A DNA stretch of 64,000 nucleotides from Rhizobium sp. Root708 (GTDB lineage: Bacteria > Pseudomonadota > Alphaproteobacteria > Rhizobiales > Rhizobiaceae), in NCBI RefSeq assembly GCF_001429725.1, contig NZ_LMHV01000002.1, forward strand, positions 124,001-188,000, given 5' to 3'. The translations under genes and the position numbers were made by a program. Shown in pieces: positions 8,395-17,339 of this stretch. The notes beneath the pieces are model-generated. The model saw nothing but the letters and a program-made list of their open reading frames with translations. It was not told the origin of the DNA and did no database searches. Each line of letters starts with the position of its first letter. The first letter of the stretch is position 1.

Positions 8395-9144
8395 TCAGTG
8401 CGCAGCGGTCAGTTCGTCGAAGACGCCACGTTTTTTCAGCGAACTCACGAGACCTGTGAGCGCAACGACGCCGACGAAGAGCACCACCAGAAGGACTGCA
8501 TAGGACACTTCCTGTTCGGTTATCGAATCTGCCGCCACGCGATAGAACTCCGTGGCCAGCAGCGCGATCAACGTCGAGGACATCGTTGAGTAGTCCTTGG
8601 CCACCACGCGCTTCAGATTGAACACCATGCCCTCTGTCGAAGCGGAAAACGCGCTCAGCTTGAGGCCCCATCTTGGCACATCCCGACAATAGGCGCTGTA
8701 GGCGTCACCGAATTTGGCGGAAAGGAATTCTTCTTCCGCGAGGATGATGCACTGATAGATGAACCCGAACAGAAGGCATCCGACGATGACCACCACCGGG
8801 TTTCCATGGAACAGGAAGAGGCCGGCGTAAATCAGCATATTCCCTACATAGAGAGGATTGCGACAGACGCCGAACATGCCTTCGGTGACCAGATTGGCGG
8901 CATAGACCCGTTTATTCCGCCCACCGCGCTGGATGTAGGCGTAACCGATCACCGTTGCGCGCAATAGCAGTCCCGAGAGCACGACAAGGATGGCCACACC
9001 ATCCTTCCATTGCTCGGCCGCACCACTGCCGAACATCGCTGTCGTCGGCGCAAACAAGGCGAACAGAGCGACGATGATCAGCGGAAACGCCTGGTTCCGG
9101 TATTTGAAGAAGAACGTCCCGATCTTCAGCATAAGGTTCTTCAT
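8395..9144 (-). CDS. Membrane methyltransferase, isoprenylcysteine O-methyltransferase-like
   Basis: A 249-residue integral membrane protein with about five to six hydrophobic segments. Residues about 85-160 resemble the ICMT/phospholipid methyltransferase fold: a G-x-x-x-x-x-R-N-P-L-Y-V-G-N motif (GVCRNPLYVGN) that binds SAM, and a later EEEFLSAKFGDAYSAYCRDVPRW segment typical of the family's second SAM-binding helix. The C-terminus adds two more membrane spans not needed for the core. It is nine bases downstream of the CmoA-like gene on the same strand, so the two are almost certainly cotranscribed. The methyl acceptor is unknown; bacterial relatives act on lipids or small molecules. Confidence 0.72.
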   Translation of the reverse strand: MKNLMLKIGTFFFKYRNQAFPLIIVALFALFAPTTAMFGSGAAEQWKDGVAILVVLSGLLLRATVIGYAYIQRGGRNKRVYAANLVTEGMFGVCRNPLYVGNMLIYAGLFLFHGNPVVVIVGCLLFGFIYQCIILAEEEFLSAKFGDAYSAYCRDVPRWGLKLSAFSASTEGMVFNLKRVVAKDYSTMSSTLIALLATEFYRVAADSITEQEVSYAVLLVVLFVGVVALTGLVSSLKKRGVFDELTAAH

Positions 9145-9153
9145 GACGTCGTC

Positions 9154-9915
9154 TCACTTGATCGCGACAATGCCGCAGAAATTGTACCAGCGGAAAAACA
9201 CTTCGGTGCTCTTGAAGCCCGTTTCGCGAAGCAGCTGGATGTTCTCTTCCAATCGATAGGGAATGAGAACATTCTCCAAGGCCTCGCGCTTCTTGGAGAT
9301 CTCGATGGATGAATACCCATTACGACGCTTGAAGTCGTAGTAGTGGTCGATGAACAGGCGATTGAAGGTCGTATCCTCGCTCGTCAGCTTTTCCACGAGC
9401 AACAGGCAGCCGTTTTCATTCAGGCCCTGATAGATTGTTTTCATCACCCGCTCGCGGAAGAGCGGGCGAACGAACTGCAGAGTCAGAAGGAGGGTCACGA
9501 CGCTGGCGTCTTGGACGACGAAACCGCTGTGGAGGTCGCCCGTTACCAGATCGATCGACCGGTTGGTTCCTGATGCCTCGATCTTCTCGGCGGCTTTTTT
9601 CAGCATCTCCGGCGCATTGTCGACGCCGACAAAATCGACATGGCTGTCGACCATGTGATCCAGCGCGAGCAGCGTCGTGGCGGTCGAGCAGCCGATATCA
9701 TAGAGATTGGAATGAGGCTGTGCGAAGTCTCGCGCCAGCTCGCAAACCATACGCTGCATCTCGCTGTAAAACGGCACCGATCGACTGACCATGTCGTCAA
9801 AGACGTTGGCAACGGTGGAATTGAATGAAAAATCCGCAATCGACTCGCGCTCGTCGGCAAATACTTCATCGCGCGAATGCGTGTGCAGAACCAGACGCGT
9901 AGGCTGATCAGTCAT
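9154..9915 (-). CDS. cmoA: CmoA-like carboxy-S-adenosylmethionine synthase
   Basis: A 253-residue protein that aligns by eye along its whole length with E. coli CmoA, the enzyme that makes carboxy-SAM from SAM and prephenate for tRNA U34 modification. Shared stretches include the RSVPFYSEM region, the SAM loop YDIGCSTATT, GVDNAPEML, the LTLQFVRP segment, YQGLNENG and YDFKRRNGYSSIEIS. An arginine in SKKREALENV occupies the place of the E. coli residue (Arg199, from memory) that holds the carboxylate. A 20-residue N-terminal extension precedes the conserved part. No cmoB follows; instead a membrane methyltransferase gene starts 9 bases downstream. The gene symbol reflects the family, not a proven role. 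Confidence 0.78.
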   Translation of the reverse strand: MTDQPTRLVLHTHSRDEVFADERESIADFSFNSTVANVFDDMVSRSVPFYSEMQRMVCELARDFAQPHSNLYDIGCSTATTLLALDHMVDSHVDFVGVDNAPEMLKKAAEKIEASGTNRSIDLVTGDLHSGFVVQDASVVTLLLTLQFVRPLFRERVMKTIYQGLNENGCLLLVEKLTSEDTTFNRLFIDHYYDFKRRNGYSSIEISKKREALENVLIPYRLEENIQLLRETGFKSTEVFFRWYNFCGIVAIK

Positions 9916-10104
9916 ATCCGCTCCAAATAGGCAGCAATTTGAATTGGAGCGCTTTTCTTCCCCGAAGCACCCCGGCGCGGCGCGATTTGGTCATAGAAAT
10001 CTGACGTCAACCTGAAAGCACCAACTTTAGAGTGATAGCGAAATGGCTGACGGTCGACATACACCTAAGCCGATCCCAGGTGCTGGCTCGCAAAGCGCTT
10101 TAAA

Positions 10105-10467
10105 CTATCGCGCGCAGTTCTTGATGCGTCTCATCCGGTTCGACAATTCAGCGAGATCGAAGGGTTTGACGAGAAAGTCATTCGTTCCTCGCACCATTCC
10201 CTCGAACCGATCGCTTTGCTGGTCTTGCGCCGTCATGATGATCACCGGAACATCGTCCTTCCCGCTGCGGATGTCCTCGAGAAACGTAAGGCCATTGCCA
10301 TCGGGAAGGCGCAGGTCCAGAAGGATGAGATCATATTTCTTCGACAACAATTTCCGGGAGGCGTCCCGCAGATTCATGCACCAGTCGACCCGGTTCCCGT
10401 CGGCGATCACGTGAGCCGCTATCGCGTCGCCGATATCGACGTTGTCTTCAACCAGAAGAACGTTCAC
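10105..10467 (-). CDS. Stand-alone response regulator receiver domain
   Basis: A 120-residue protein with a GTG start, containing one CheY-like receiver: the acidic pair ED at residues 7-8, the phosphorylatable Asp in LILLDLRLPDG (about residue 51), Thr in VIIMTAQ and Lys in FLVKPFDLAEL. The sequence resembles the receiver of OmpR/QseB-type regulators, but it stops right after the last receiver helix, where the linker to the winged helix would begin. The DNA-binding domain is therefore absent. It may be a CheY/DivK-like single-domain signalling protein or a truncated regulator. No histidine kinase is adjacent; the soluble chemoreceptor gene lies 445 bases away and is divergent. Confidence 0.75.
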   Translation of the reverse strand: MNVLLVEDNVDIGDAIAAHVIADGNRVDWCMNLRDASRKLLSKKYDLILLDLRLPDGNGLTFLEDIRSGKDDVPVIIMTAQDQQSDRFEGMVRGTNDFLVKPFDLAELSNRMRRIKNCAR

Positions 10468-10912
10468 CGAATGATGCCCTTATCCTCCGCGCCGTGACGG
10501 AATGGCTGTTGCGTCAGGGAGTGATTGCTTGCGCCTGGCGGATGCGCCGAGCTTTCACCGCTGGATGGATGTTTCCGTCTCCGCGGTGCCGAGTACCTGA
10601 CGGAGGGTCGCCGGGCATGGCGGAGCTTTCGCCCAACCTCACCGCCGACGCTAATAGCCCTTCTGAAGAAGAAGGCTGACTGCAACCTGAAAATCCGAAC
10701 GACAAGGATCGGGGATGCGCTCAGCCGGTGTCAGGAGAGGACGTCCAGCAAGAATTGCAGCCGCGGCGCTCTCAATGACTACCGGTTGAAAGCGTAGCTT
10801 TTAGCGCAAATTGCAAAGTATAGCGACCGACGCGGCCCCATCTGTAACAGCAACTTAATGTATTGCGTACATTATTCCGAAAATTCTAATTATTGTTGAT
10901 TGGAGCCATGGT
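10468..10912. other. Intergenic region, no gene seen
   Basis: About 445 bases between divergent genes. The left half is GC-rich with several short open frames of poor composition and no ribosome sites. The last 110 bases become AT-rich and probably carry the chemoreceptor promoter. I find no convincing gene, RNA or repeat. Confidence 0.5.
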
Positions 10913-12697
10913 TTGCAACTGAGATCTATTTTTGGCGGCAACGCGTCCGAAATCCTTGAGGCTCTAGATCGGTCGCAAGCCATCATCTCCTTCAAGCCGG
11001 ATGGAACGATCCTCGATGCGAACGAGAACTTCTGCAGCGCCGTCGGATATCAAAGAGACGAGATCGTCGGGCGGCATCATCGCATATTCGTCCATCCGGC
11101 CGAAGCCGAATCTTCCGAATACAGCGCCTTCTGGAAACGACTTTCCGAAGGGCAGTTCGATCAGCGGCAGTACAAGCGCATCGGCAAGGATGGTAGGGAG
11201 ATTTGGATCGAGGCGTCCTATAATCCGGTCATGCGCCGTGGGAAAGTCATCAAGGTCGTCAAGATTGCCACCGACATCACCGCCAGCAAATTGCGGGACA
11301 TCGATAGCAGCGGCAAGCTTGCGGCATTGTCGCGGGCTCAGGCCATTATCGAGTTTACGCCGGACGGCAAGATCATGGCGGCCAATCAGAACTTTCTCGA
11401 CAGCCTTGGGTATTCGCTCGAGGAAATAGTCGGGCAGCACCACCGCATGTTCTGCGAGGCGCGATACGTCTCATCTCCCGAATATGCTCAGTTCTGGTCA
11501 CGGCTGGCCGCAGGTGAATTTTTCAGCGACGAGTTCAAGCGGTTGGCCAAGAACGGAAACGCCGTCTATATCCAGGCGACCTACAATCCCATCCTTGACC
11601 ACGATGGCAATGTCATCAAGGTCGTGAAGTTCGCCACGGATGTAACGGGCCGCGTACGCGCTCTGCAGGAGATTGGCTCCGGGCTGGAGCGGTTGGCCGA
11701 CTGCAACATCAGGGTAACGATCGACGATCCCTTCGTACCGGAATTCGACCATTTGCGTCACGATTTCAATCAGTCCCTGGCCAAATTTCAGGAAACACTC
11801 GAACAGGTTCTCGGTCAGACCAGCATGCTCTCTTCAAAGAGCGGCGACATGCGCGAGAGTACCAGCGGCATCGCCGATCGTTCGGCGCAGCAGGCTGTGG
11901 CGCTGAAGGAAACAACCGCCACGCTCGAACAGATAACGCAGACGGTTTGGGAGGCATCGACGCGCACAGCGGATGCCCGAAAGCTCGTGTCCGAGGCTCG
12001 CTCCGCCGTGTCGCGGTCTGTCCAGGTGGTTACCTTGACGGTCAGCGCCATGGATCGCATCAGCGCGGCTTCGAACGAGATCTCGAACATCGTCGGCATG
12101 ATTGATGAGATTGCATTTCAGACAAACCTTCTGGCCCTCAACGCCGGGATCGAGGCCGCCCGCGCCGGAAACGCCGGCAAGGGATTTGCGGTGGTCGCGC
12201 AGGAAGTTCGCGCGCTCGCTCAACGGTCTGCCGATGCTGCCAAGGACATCTCCAACCTGATTGGCAATTCCTCGGCGGAAGTAAAGGAAGGCGTGCGCCT
12301 CGTGGGCGAGACCGGAGACGCGCTCAAGAGCATCGAGGAATACGTCCAGTCGATCGACGTCAACATCGACGCGATTTCGAGCGGATCTTCCGAGCAATCG
12401 GCAAGCCTTGGCGAAATCAACATCGCCATGAGCGCCCTGGACACGATGACCCAGGAGAACGCCGGCATGGTGATCAACATGAGTGCGATTGCCGAGGCGC
12501 TTTCCGTGGGTGCGAACGAACTCGAGCAACTGGTCAAGCGCTTCAAGCTGAACCGCCGCAAGTGGGTTCGGGAACCAGGCAGCGACGCCGCCGCAAGGGG
12601 TGCTCAATACAGAGGGTTCGGCAAGAACAGCATCTACCTTCCACCCGTAGATGGCAAGGCGGTCAACAGTGGGCAGCCATTCAAGGCCGTAGCCTGA
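10913..12697 (+). CDS. Soluble methyl-accepting chemotaxis protein with two PAS domains
   Basis: A 594-residue protein without membrane segments. Two PAS domains, each with a PAC-type end, occupy about residues 12-125 and 135-245 (both contain a Q/AIIxFxPDG start and a YNPxxxxxGxVIKVVK/F end). A HAMP-like linker follows, then the MCP signalling domain whose hairpin tip reads [20 protein letters not shown]. The protein should sense a cytoplasmic cue through PAS and control CheA. The start is a TTG at 10913 with TTGGAG eight bases upstream; an ATG five bases earlier is out of frame. No CheR-tethering pentapeptide is present at the C-terminus. No other chemotaxis gene is in the window. Confidence 0.88.
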   Translation: MQLRSIFGGNASEILEALDRSQAIISFKPDGTILDANENFCSAVGYQRDEIVGRHHRIFVHPAEAESSEYSAFWKRLSEGQFDQRQYKRIGKDGREIWIEASYNPVMRRGKVIKVVKIATDITASKLRDIDSSGKLAALSRAQAIIEFTPDGKIMAANQNFLDSLGYSLEEIVGQHHRMFCEARYVSSPEYAQFWSRLAAGEFFSDEFKRLAKNGNAVYIQATYNPILDHDGNVIKVVKFATDVTGRVRALQEIGSGLERLADCNIRVTIDDPFVPEFDHLRHDFNQSLAKFQETLEQVLGQTSMLSSKSGDMRESTSGIADRSAQQAVALKETTATLEQITQTVWEASTRTADARKLVSEARSAVSRSVQVVTLTVSAMDRISAASNEISNIVGMIDEIAFQTNLLALNAGIEAARAGNAGKGFAVVAQEVRALAQRSADAAKDISNLIGNSSAEVKEGVRLVGETGDALKSIEEYVQSIDVNIDAISSGSSEQSASLGEINIAMSALDTMTQENAGMVINMSAIAEALSVGANELEQLVKRFKLNRRKWVREPGSDAAARGAQYRGFGKNSIYLPPVDGKAVNSGQPFKAVA

Positions 12698-12822
12698 CAA
12701 GGTCGCGCCGCTCGATGTCCGGCAGGTGGCCCAACCCGCACCTGCACGCAGCGCTTCATTGTTGCGGCATCGGCATGCCCTCGATATAGCTCACCGAACC
12801 TGCAGCCCACCGCTTCGAGACT

Positions 12823-13239
12823 ATGATGGAACGACGAATTCAGATTGCCGCGGCGCTTCTCACGCGGAACGGCGACGAAACATTGCTGGTCCGCAAGAAA
12901 GGGACGTCGGCCTTCATGCAGCCCGGAGGCAAGCTGGAGCCTGATGAGACAGCCGAGCAGGCGCTTGTTCGAGAACTGCAGGAAGAACTCGGGTTGGAGA
13001 TATCCAGCCCAAGCATGCGGTACTTGGGCCATTTCCAGGCAGGGGCGGCAAACGAACCCGACCATCTCGTCGTCGCCGATGTTTTCGAAGTCGAGATCGG
13101 CGATCAGATAGCCCGCCCAACGGCCGAGATCGCCGAAATCCGCTGGATTTCGATCAACGGCGCCGCGAGCGTTCCGCTCGCGCCTCTGACACGCGATCAC
13201 ATCCTCCCGCATTATCGCCGGACAGTCGTCAACCGCTGA
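12823..13239 (+). CDS. NUDIX hydrolase
   Basis: A 138-residue protein with a complete Nudix box at about residues 36-58: GKLEPDE, seven residues, then REL-Q-EELGL, matching Gx5Ex7REUxEExGU. Nudix enzymes hydrolyse nucleoside diphosphates linked to another moiety, using Mg2+ held by the box glutamates. The substrate cannot be told from the sequence; small single-domain members often clean oxidised nucleotides or ADP-ribose derivatives. Two adjacent ATG codons could start it, and no strong ribosome site is seen. It stands alone between the chemoreceptor and a small membrane protein. Confidence 0.85.
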   Translation: MMERRIQIAAALLTRNGDETLLVRKKGTSAFMQPGGKLEPDETAEQALVRELQEELGLEISSPSMRYLGHFQAGAANEPDHLVVADVFEVEIGDQIARPTAEIAEIRWISINGAASVPLAPLTRDHILPHYRRTVVNR

Positions 13240-13349
13240 CCGCGCAACGGCACCAATCCCACTTTCGACCCAATTGACCCGTTTAACGACCAGGTCGTTT
13301 TACCGAGGTCGCGTCGGGAACGTCCCCGTAAAGTTGCGGAGAGAACAGG

Positions 13350-13550
13350 ATGGTCAAGCTTGCCAGAATCGCGGGATTTTCAGCGGCGATTGCGCTCTTG
13401 GTGCTCGTCTACGGTCAGTACGTGTCGTTCGACGGCCCTGACCCGGATACGATCCCGGATTTCCTTCAATATCCGGACCGGTTCGTAACAACCCTGTTGT
13501 TTACCGTCGCGCTCGGACTTCTTGCCCTTTCGGCAAAGGGCGATCGGTAG
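13350..13550 (+). CDS. Small membrane protein (66 aa), unknown function
   Basis: A 66-residue protein with two hydrophobic segments (about residues 7-25 and 46-61) joined by an acidic, proline-rich loop (FDGPDPDTIPDF). The ATG has GGAGAG about six bases upstream. I recognise no family. It is likely an inner-membrane protein transcribed alone. Confidence 0.55.
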   Translation: MVKLARIAGFSAAIALLVLVYGQYVSFDGPDPDTIPDFLQYPDRFVTTLLFTVALGLLALSAKGDR

Positions 13551-13699
13551 CTCTCACGGTGTCTCTGTCCGGAATGTGTGCGTTCGTCGCGAAATGCTAA
13601 GTTGAGCTTCAAGCATCTGAAGGGACACATTATTCAGAGAAATTTCGCTTGGCGCCACAAGGGAAAAATCTCGTCATCAAAGGTTCATAGGGCTCTGCC

Positions 13700-14560
13700 A
13701 TGAGCTTTCGAATGATGTCGAATCCAAACTCCTCCGAAGCCGCTAAAGTGTCCTCCCGCATCTCCCCAGACGCCTCTCGACGCCTCACGGCGCTCGCTGA
13801 AGCCGTCCTCATCGGTGGAACCAAGGCGCGCTCGTCGCTCCGCCGTCGCATGGATGGCGAACTGCTGGCCAAAGCACCGCGGGACTATCAGACCGAGATC
13901 GACGTTGCCGTCGAACGGATCATCGTCGATGAGTTGAACAAGTCCTTTCCGACCTATGCCATCAAGGGCGAAGAGGCAGTCGGCAACCGCAACGCCGCGG
14001 ACGGAGCGCCGGTGATCTATATCGACCCGATCGACGGAACGACGAACTTCGCCTGGGGCATCCCCCACTTCGGCATGACCATCTCGATCGTCGAAAACGG
14101 TGAGCTCGTGGCTGGCGTCGTCTATGATGCAATGCTGGACGAGCTTTTCAGCGCCGAGCGTGGTGGCGGTGCGTATCTCGATGGGCAGCGGATCGAATGT
14201 GTGAGCTCCAAGGGAACCGAAGACGTGCTTGTCGGTGCCGGCTTGCCGGTGCCCGGCCAACTGAAAGCCGTTTCCGAGAGCGTCTATTTCGCCGCATTGA
14301 AGCGTTTGATGGCGACCACCGCAGGCGTGCGGAGGTTGGGTTCGGCAGCGCTGTCGATCGCTTATGTCGCTTGTGGCCGCCTCGACGGTTTCTTTGAGGA
14401 CGGGCTATCGTTGCACGACTACGGAGCATCTGCGCTGCTCGTGCGCGAGGCCGGCGGCGTGGTTACCGCCTTCAACGGCGGCCCTGTCACAGAGAACGGC
14501 GACATCCTCGCCGGAAACCAGCTTCTCCACCCTTGGCTCGTCGAAGGCTTTCAGGCCTGA
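13700..14560 (+). CDS. Inositol monophosphatase family protein
   Basis: A 286-residue member of the Mg2+-dependent inositol monophosphatase / 3'-phosphoadenosine phosphatase superfamily. Visible motifs are KGEEAV (first metal ligand, about residue 90), DPIDGTTNF (second metal loop, about residue 112) and LHDYGAS near residue 240, where the third metal-binding Asp is expected. It should release phosphate from a small phosphomonoester such as inositol-1-phosphate, histidinol phosphate or PAP. Its 3' end overlaps that of the convergent glycerophosphodiesterase gene by 10 bases, an arrangement compatible with a shared metabolic context though not proof of one. Confidence 0.82.
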   Translation: MSFRMMSNPNSSEAAKVSSRISPDASRRLTALAEAVLIGGTKARSSLRRRMDGELLAKAPRDYQTEIDVAVERIIVDELNKSFPTYAIKGEEAVGNRNAADGAPVIYIDPIDGTTNFAWGIPHFGMTISIVENGELVAGVVYDAMLDELFSAERGGGAYLDGQRIECVSSKGTEDVLVGAGLPVPGQLKAVSESVYFAALKRLMATTAGVRRLGSAALSIAYVACGRLDGFFEDGLSLHDYGASALLVREAGGVVTAFNGGPVTENGDILAGNQLLHPWLVEGFQA

Positions 14561-15420
14561 TCTTCCATCAGAAGCCGCTCCAGACCAACCGGGTCATCGG
14601 TCGTGATCTGGTCGGCTTTCAGCTCGAGCAGCCGTCTCACGGTTGGCAAGGCTGACGGAACCGCGGAGTTGATCGTGTAGGCATCAACGACCCGGCCCGT
14701 ATCGTGGAAGGCCGCGATCATATCAAAGCCTGCCTGATCGGCGAAGAGAACCAGGCGGCGATTGAGATAGATCATTCTCGCGCGAGGCGACGCATGCACT
14801 GCGCCCGCTACGAAGCCTGCAAAATCACGCGTTTCCATGAGTCGTTCGATCGCTCCGTCGTGACATGGATCGTAACCGATCGCCATTTCTGGCACGGCTT
14901 TCGAGAGCCGCTCGACAGCAAGAGCGTCGCCGCCTGAAAGAATGACGGAGTCCGCAACCGGTGCAATGGCCGCCGCGAATGCGGCAATGTCTGCGTCTCG
15001 AATGCTGTTCGAGTTCTCCTTGAGGTCAAGCTGCAGACCGGCTCTGGGATCGCGGTCGATCTCGGCCAGGAGGCGCGCGAGATCGTCGAGCATCATCACT
15101 TTATGCGCACTCGGCGCTCCGAAGGGATCGCGGAGATGGAGACCGCGCAGATAGGTCTCGGACGCCTCCCGAACCGGGCCTGTACCCGTCGTCGCGGCAT
15201 CAAGCGTCTCGTCGTGCAGGACCGCGAAACCGTCTCCGCCGAAGCCCACGAGGTCGATCTCCACGCTGGCTCCGAGTTCCATTCCCTCGACGATGCGCTC
15301 GCTCGTAAAAGAAATATCACCGGCGAAGCGGTGTCCACGATGCCATTTCAGCCAGGTACGATGTCCGGCTCGTTCCACTGCAATCCCGCGCCCGTCAAGC
15401 ATGTCCAAACACCCGATCAT
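14551..15420 (-). CDS. Glycerophosphodiester phosphodiesterase family protein
   Basis: A 289-residue GDPD-like protein. It carries the family landmarks HRGHR (residue about 28), EIDLVGFGGD (metal-binding Glu/Asp), LHDETLDAATTG (catalytic second His) and a C-terminal TTDDPVGL. It should cut glycerophosphodiesters into glycerol phosphate and an alcohol, or the reverse. No signal peptide is seen, so the enzyme is cytoplasmic and would act on an imported substrate. The start at 15420 has GGAG upstream and overlaps the ATPase gene by 26 bases; an internal ATG at 15402 is an alternative. It is the last gene of the ABC operon, in the position ugpQ holds in ugpBAECQ. Confidence 0.78.
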   Translation of the reverse strand: MIGCLDMLDGRGIAVERAGHRTWLKWHRGHRFAGDISFTSERIVEGMELGASVEIDLVGFGGDGFAVLHDETLDAATTGTGPVREASETYLRGLHLRDPFGAPSAHKVMMLDDLARLLAEIDRDPRAGLQLDLKENSNSIRDADIAAFAAAIAPVADSVILSGGDALAVERLSKAVPEMAIGYDPCHDGAIERLMETRDFAGFVAGAVHASPRARMIYLNRRLVLFADQAGFDMIAAFHDTGRVVDAYTINSAVPSALPTVRRLLELKADQITTDDPVGLERLLMEDQA

Positions 15421-16474
15421 TCTGTCGCGACTCCGATGTGGTGAACTCGTGCACCAGGCGATTGTCGCGGAAAACTCTGAACGCCGTAGCGAGGAGATTC
15501 ACCGGCATACCCTTTGTCCAGTTGCTGTCGCTCGATGTCATGACTTTCACCCGCGTCGCGTCGGCAAGATCAACGTCGACGACCTTGTGGGTGCCGAAGT
15601 CGATACTGCGGTGAACGATACCGGCGCCCGCCCCCTTGGCCGCAGCAAGCGACAGAGCTTCCGGGCGGACCGCAAGCACGACATCGCCATCCGCGACGGG
15701 GACCGGGAGCGCGAAGGCCGCATGCTCACTCAGTCCAGCTTTGATTGTCGTGCGAATGAAGTTCATCGAACCGATGAAGCCGGCGACAAATTCGGTCTCC
15801 GGCTCTCGATAGATACGGTCCGGCGGCCCGATCTGCTCGGTGCTGCCGTCGCGCATGACAACGATCCGGTCGGCCAGCGCCAGTGCCTCGTCCTGCCCGT
15901 GCGTGACGAAAAGCGTCGTGATGCCCAGCCGCTGCTGGATATCGCGCACCTCTTCACGCAACCGCTCGCGCAGATGCTGGTCGAGACTTGCGAAGGGTTC
16001 GTCGAGCAAGAGGATCTTCGGTTCGAGCACGAGCGACCGGGCAAGCGCCACACGCTGCTGCTGGCCGCCCGAAAGCTGCGTGGTCACGCGCTTTCCGTAA
16101 TCGGCGAGACCAACGAGCGCCAAAGCCTGCTCGGCGCGTTCGCGGATCTCCGCCTTGGGAAGGCGGCGCAGTTTCAGGCCGAACGCGATGTTGTTGAAGA
16201 CATCCATATGGGTCCACAGCGCATGGCTCTGGAACACCATCCCCGTCGGGCGCTTTTCCGGCGGCAACGACGTCACATCCTTGGCATCGATCAAGATGCT
16301 TCCGGCGGTCGGCGCTTCGAAACCGCCGATCATGCGAAGCAGTGTCGACTTGCCCGAGCCGGAGGGGCCGAGCAGGCAAACCAGTTCTCCATCCTCGACA
16401 TCGAGCGAGACATCGCGAACCGCGTGGGAGGAGCCGAAGCTCTTCGAGATACCCTTTATGGTCAAGCGCGCCAT
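15395..16474 (-). CDS. ABC transporter ATP-binding protein (PotA/FbpC-like)
   Basis: A 359-residue ATPase with Walker A GPSGSGKST (about residue 36), Q-loop VFQSHAL, signature LSGGQQQR, Walker B ILLLDEP and the switch His in FVTHGQDE. The C-terminal 110 residues form a TOBE-type regulatory domain (VVLAVRPEAL). This is the architecture of importers for polyamines, iron, or phosphorylated compounds. It is encoded fourth in an operon: binding protein, two permeases, this ATPase, glycerophosphodiesterase. It drives uptake through the two adjacent permeases. Confidence 0.88.
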   Translation of the reverse strand: MARLTIKGISKSFGSSHAVRDVSLDVEDGELVCLLGPSGSGKSTLLRMIGGFEAPTAGSILIDAKDVTSLPPEKRPTGMVFQSHALWTHMDVFNNIAFGLKLRRLPKAEIRERAEQALALVGLADYGKRVTTQLSGGQQQRVALARSLVLEPKILLLDEPFASLDQHLRERLREEVRDIQQRLGITTLFVTHGQDEALALADRIVVMRDGSTEQIGPPDRIYREPETEFVAGFIGSMNFIRTTIKAGLSEHAAFALPVPVADGDVVLAVRPEALSLAAAKGAGAGIVHRSIDFGTHKVVDVDLADATRVKVMTSSDSNWTKGMPVNLLATAFRVFRDNRLVHEFTTSESRQNDRVFGHA

Positions 16475-16511
16475 GTGGAGCCCTTCCTGGCGTCATTCGC
16501 CGTAATGAACA

Positions 16512-17339
16512 TCATGCTCCCAGCCCCTTCGCGAAGGTTCCGGTGCCGACCACTCTGCGAGCGAACATGAGTGCGATGAAAGACGGCACCCACAGCATGA
16601 CGGAAAGCACCGCGCCGTACTGAACGACGATCTGGTTGTTGATGAACGTGACCATCAGGACCGGCATTGTGCGGATTTCAGGTGCTCCGATCAGCCACGC
16701 CCCTTCCGTTTCATAGAACGTGCCGACAAATGTCAGCAGCACGGCGGCCACGATCGTCGGTGCCGCCTGCGGCAATGTGATCGACCAGAAAACGCGCAAC
16801 GGGGAAGCCCCCGCGTCGCGCGCCGCCTCCTCCATCCGCCGGTCGACGTTCTGGAAGGCCGCGACCGGAATCCAGATCATCAGCATCAGCGTACCGACCA
16901 GCTGAATGAGGACCACACCCCAAAACGTGCTGATCAGCCCGATCTGCAGGAAGATGCCGGCTATCGCGACCAGCAGGCCGAATTTCGGAAAGGCATGGGA
17001 GGCAAGGAACGACAGAAAGAGGACGTTCCTGCCCGGAAATTTCATGCGCGCAAAAGCATAGGCGGCCGGAAGGCAAATGACCGCAGAAAGAACGGTGACC
17101 GTCGTCGCGAGGCGCAGGCTGAGGAAGAGCGCATCCCAGACATCCTTCCGCGACAGCGTCAGCGACCAGTAGCGAAGTCCGAACTGCTGCGGGATAACGG
17201 CAGGGTAGCGCCAGACCTCGCTGAAGGCCCAGGTTCCGACGACGACAAGCGGCAGGGCGATGAAAAGCGTCAACAGCAATGCCAGCAGGACGCCGATCCA
17301 ATCCGCCTCGGCGATGGCCACGTTCAGTGGCTTCATCAT
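16512..17339 (-). CDS. ABC transporter permease (second)
   Basis: A 275-residue permease with six predicted membrane spans and the EAA loop that contacts the ATPase (EEAARDAGASPLRVFWSITL, about residues 165-185). The true start is the ATGATG at 17339, which overlaps the TGA of the upstream permease (ATGA coupling); the open frame extends much further upstream in the wrong reading of that gene. It pairs with the upstream permease as a heterodimeric channel of the Potential polyamine/iron/phosphodiester class. Confidence 0.86.
   Translation of the reverse strand: MMKPLNVAIAEADWIGVLLALLLTLFIALPLVVVGTWAFSEVWRYPAVIPQQFGLRYWSLTLSRKDVWDALFLSLRLATTVTVLSAVICLPAAYAFARMKFPGRNVLFLSFLASHAFPKFGLLVAIAGIFLQIGLISTFWGVVLIQLVGTLMLMIWIPVAAFQNVDRRMEEAARDAGASPLRVFWSITLPQAAPTIVAAVLLTFVGTFYETEGAWLIGAPEIRTMPVLMVTFINNQIVVQYGAVLSVMLWVPSFIALMFARRVVGTGTFAKGLGA

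Noticed and set aside
10525..10797. Plus-strand open frame of 90 codons in the gap before the chemoreceptor
   Set aside because: Random-like composition and no ribosome site; the opposite strand has similar open frames.
15293..16570. Open frame of 425 codons opposite the ABC ATPase
   Set aside because: Antisense shadow of a gene with all ABC motifs.
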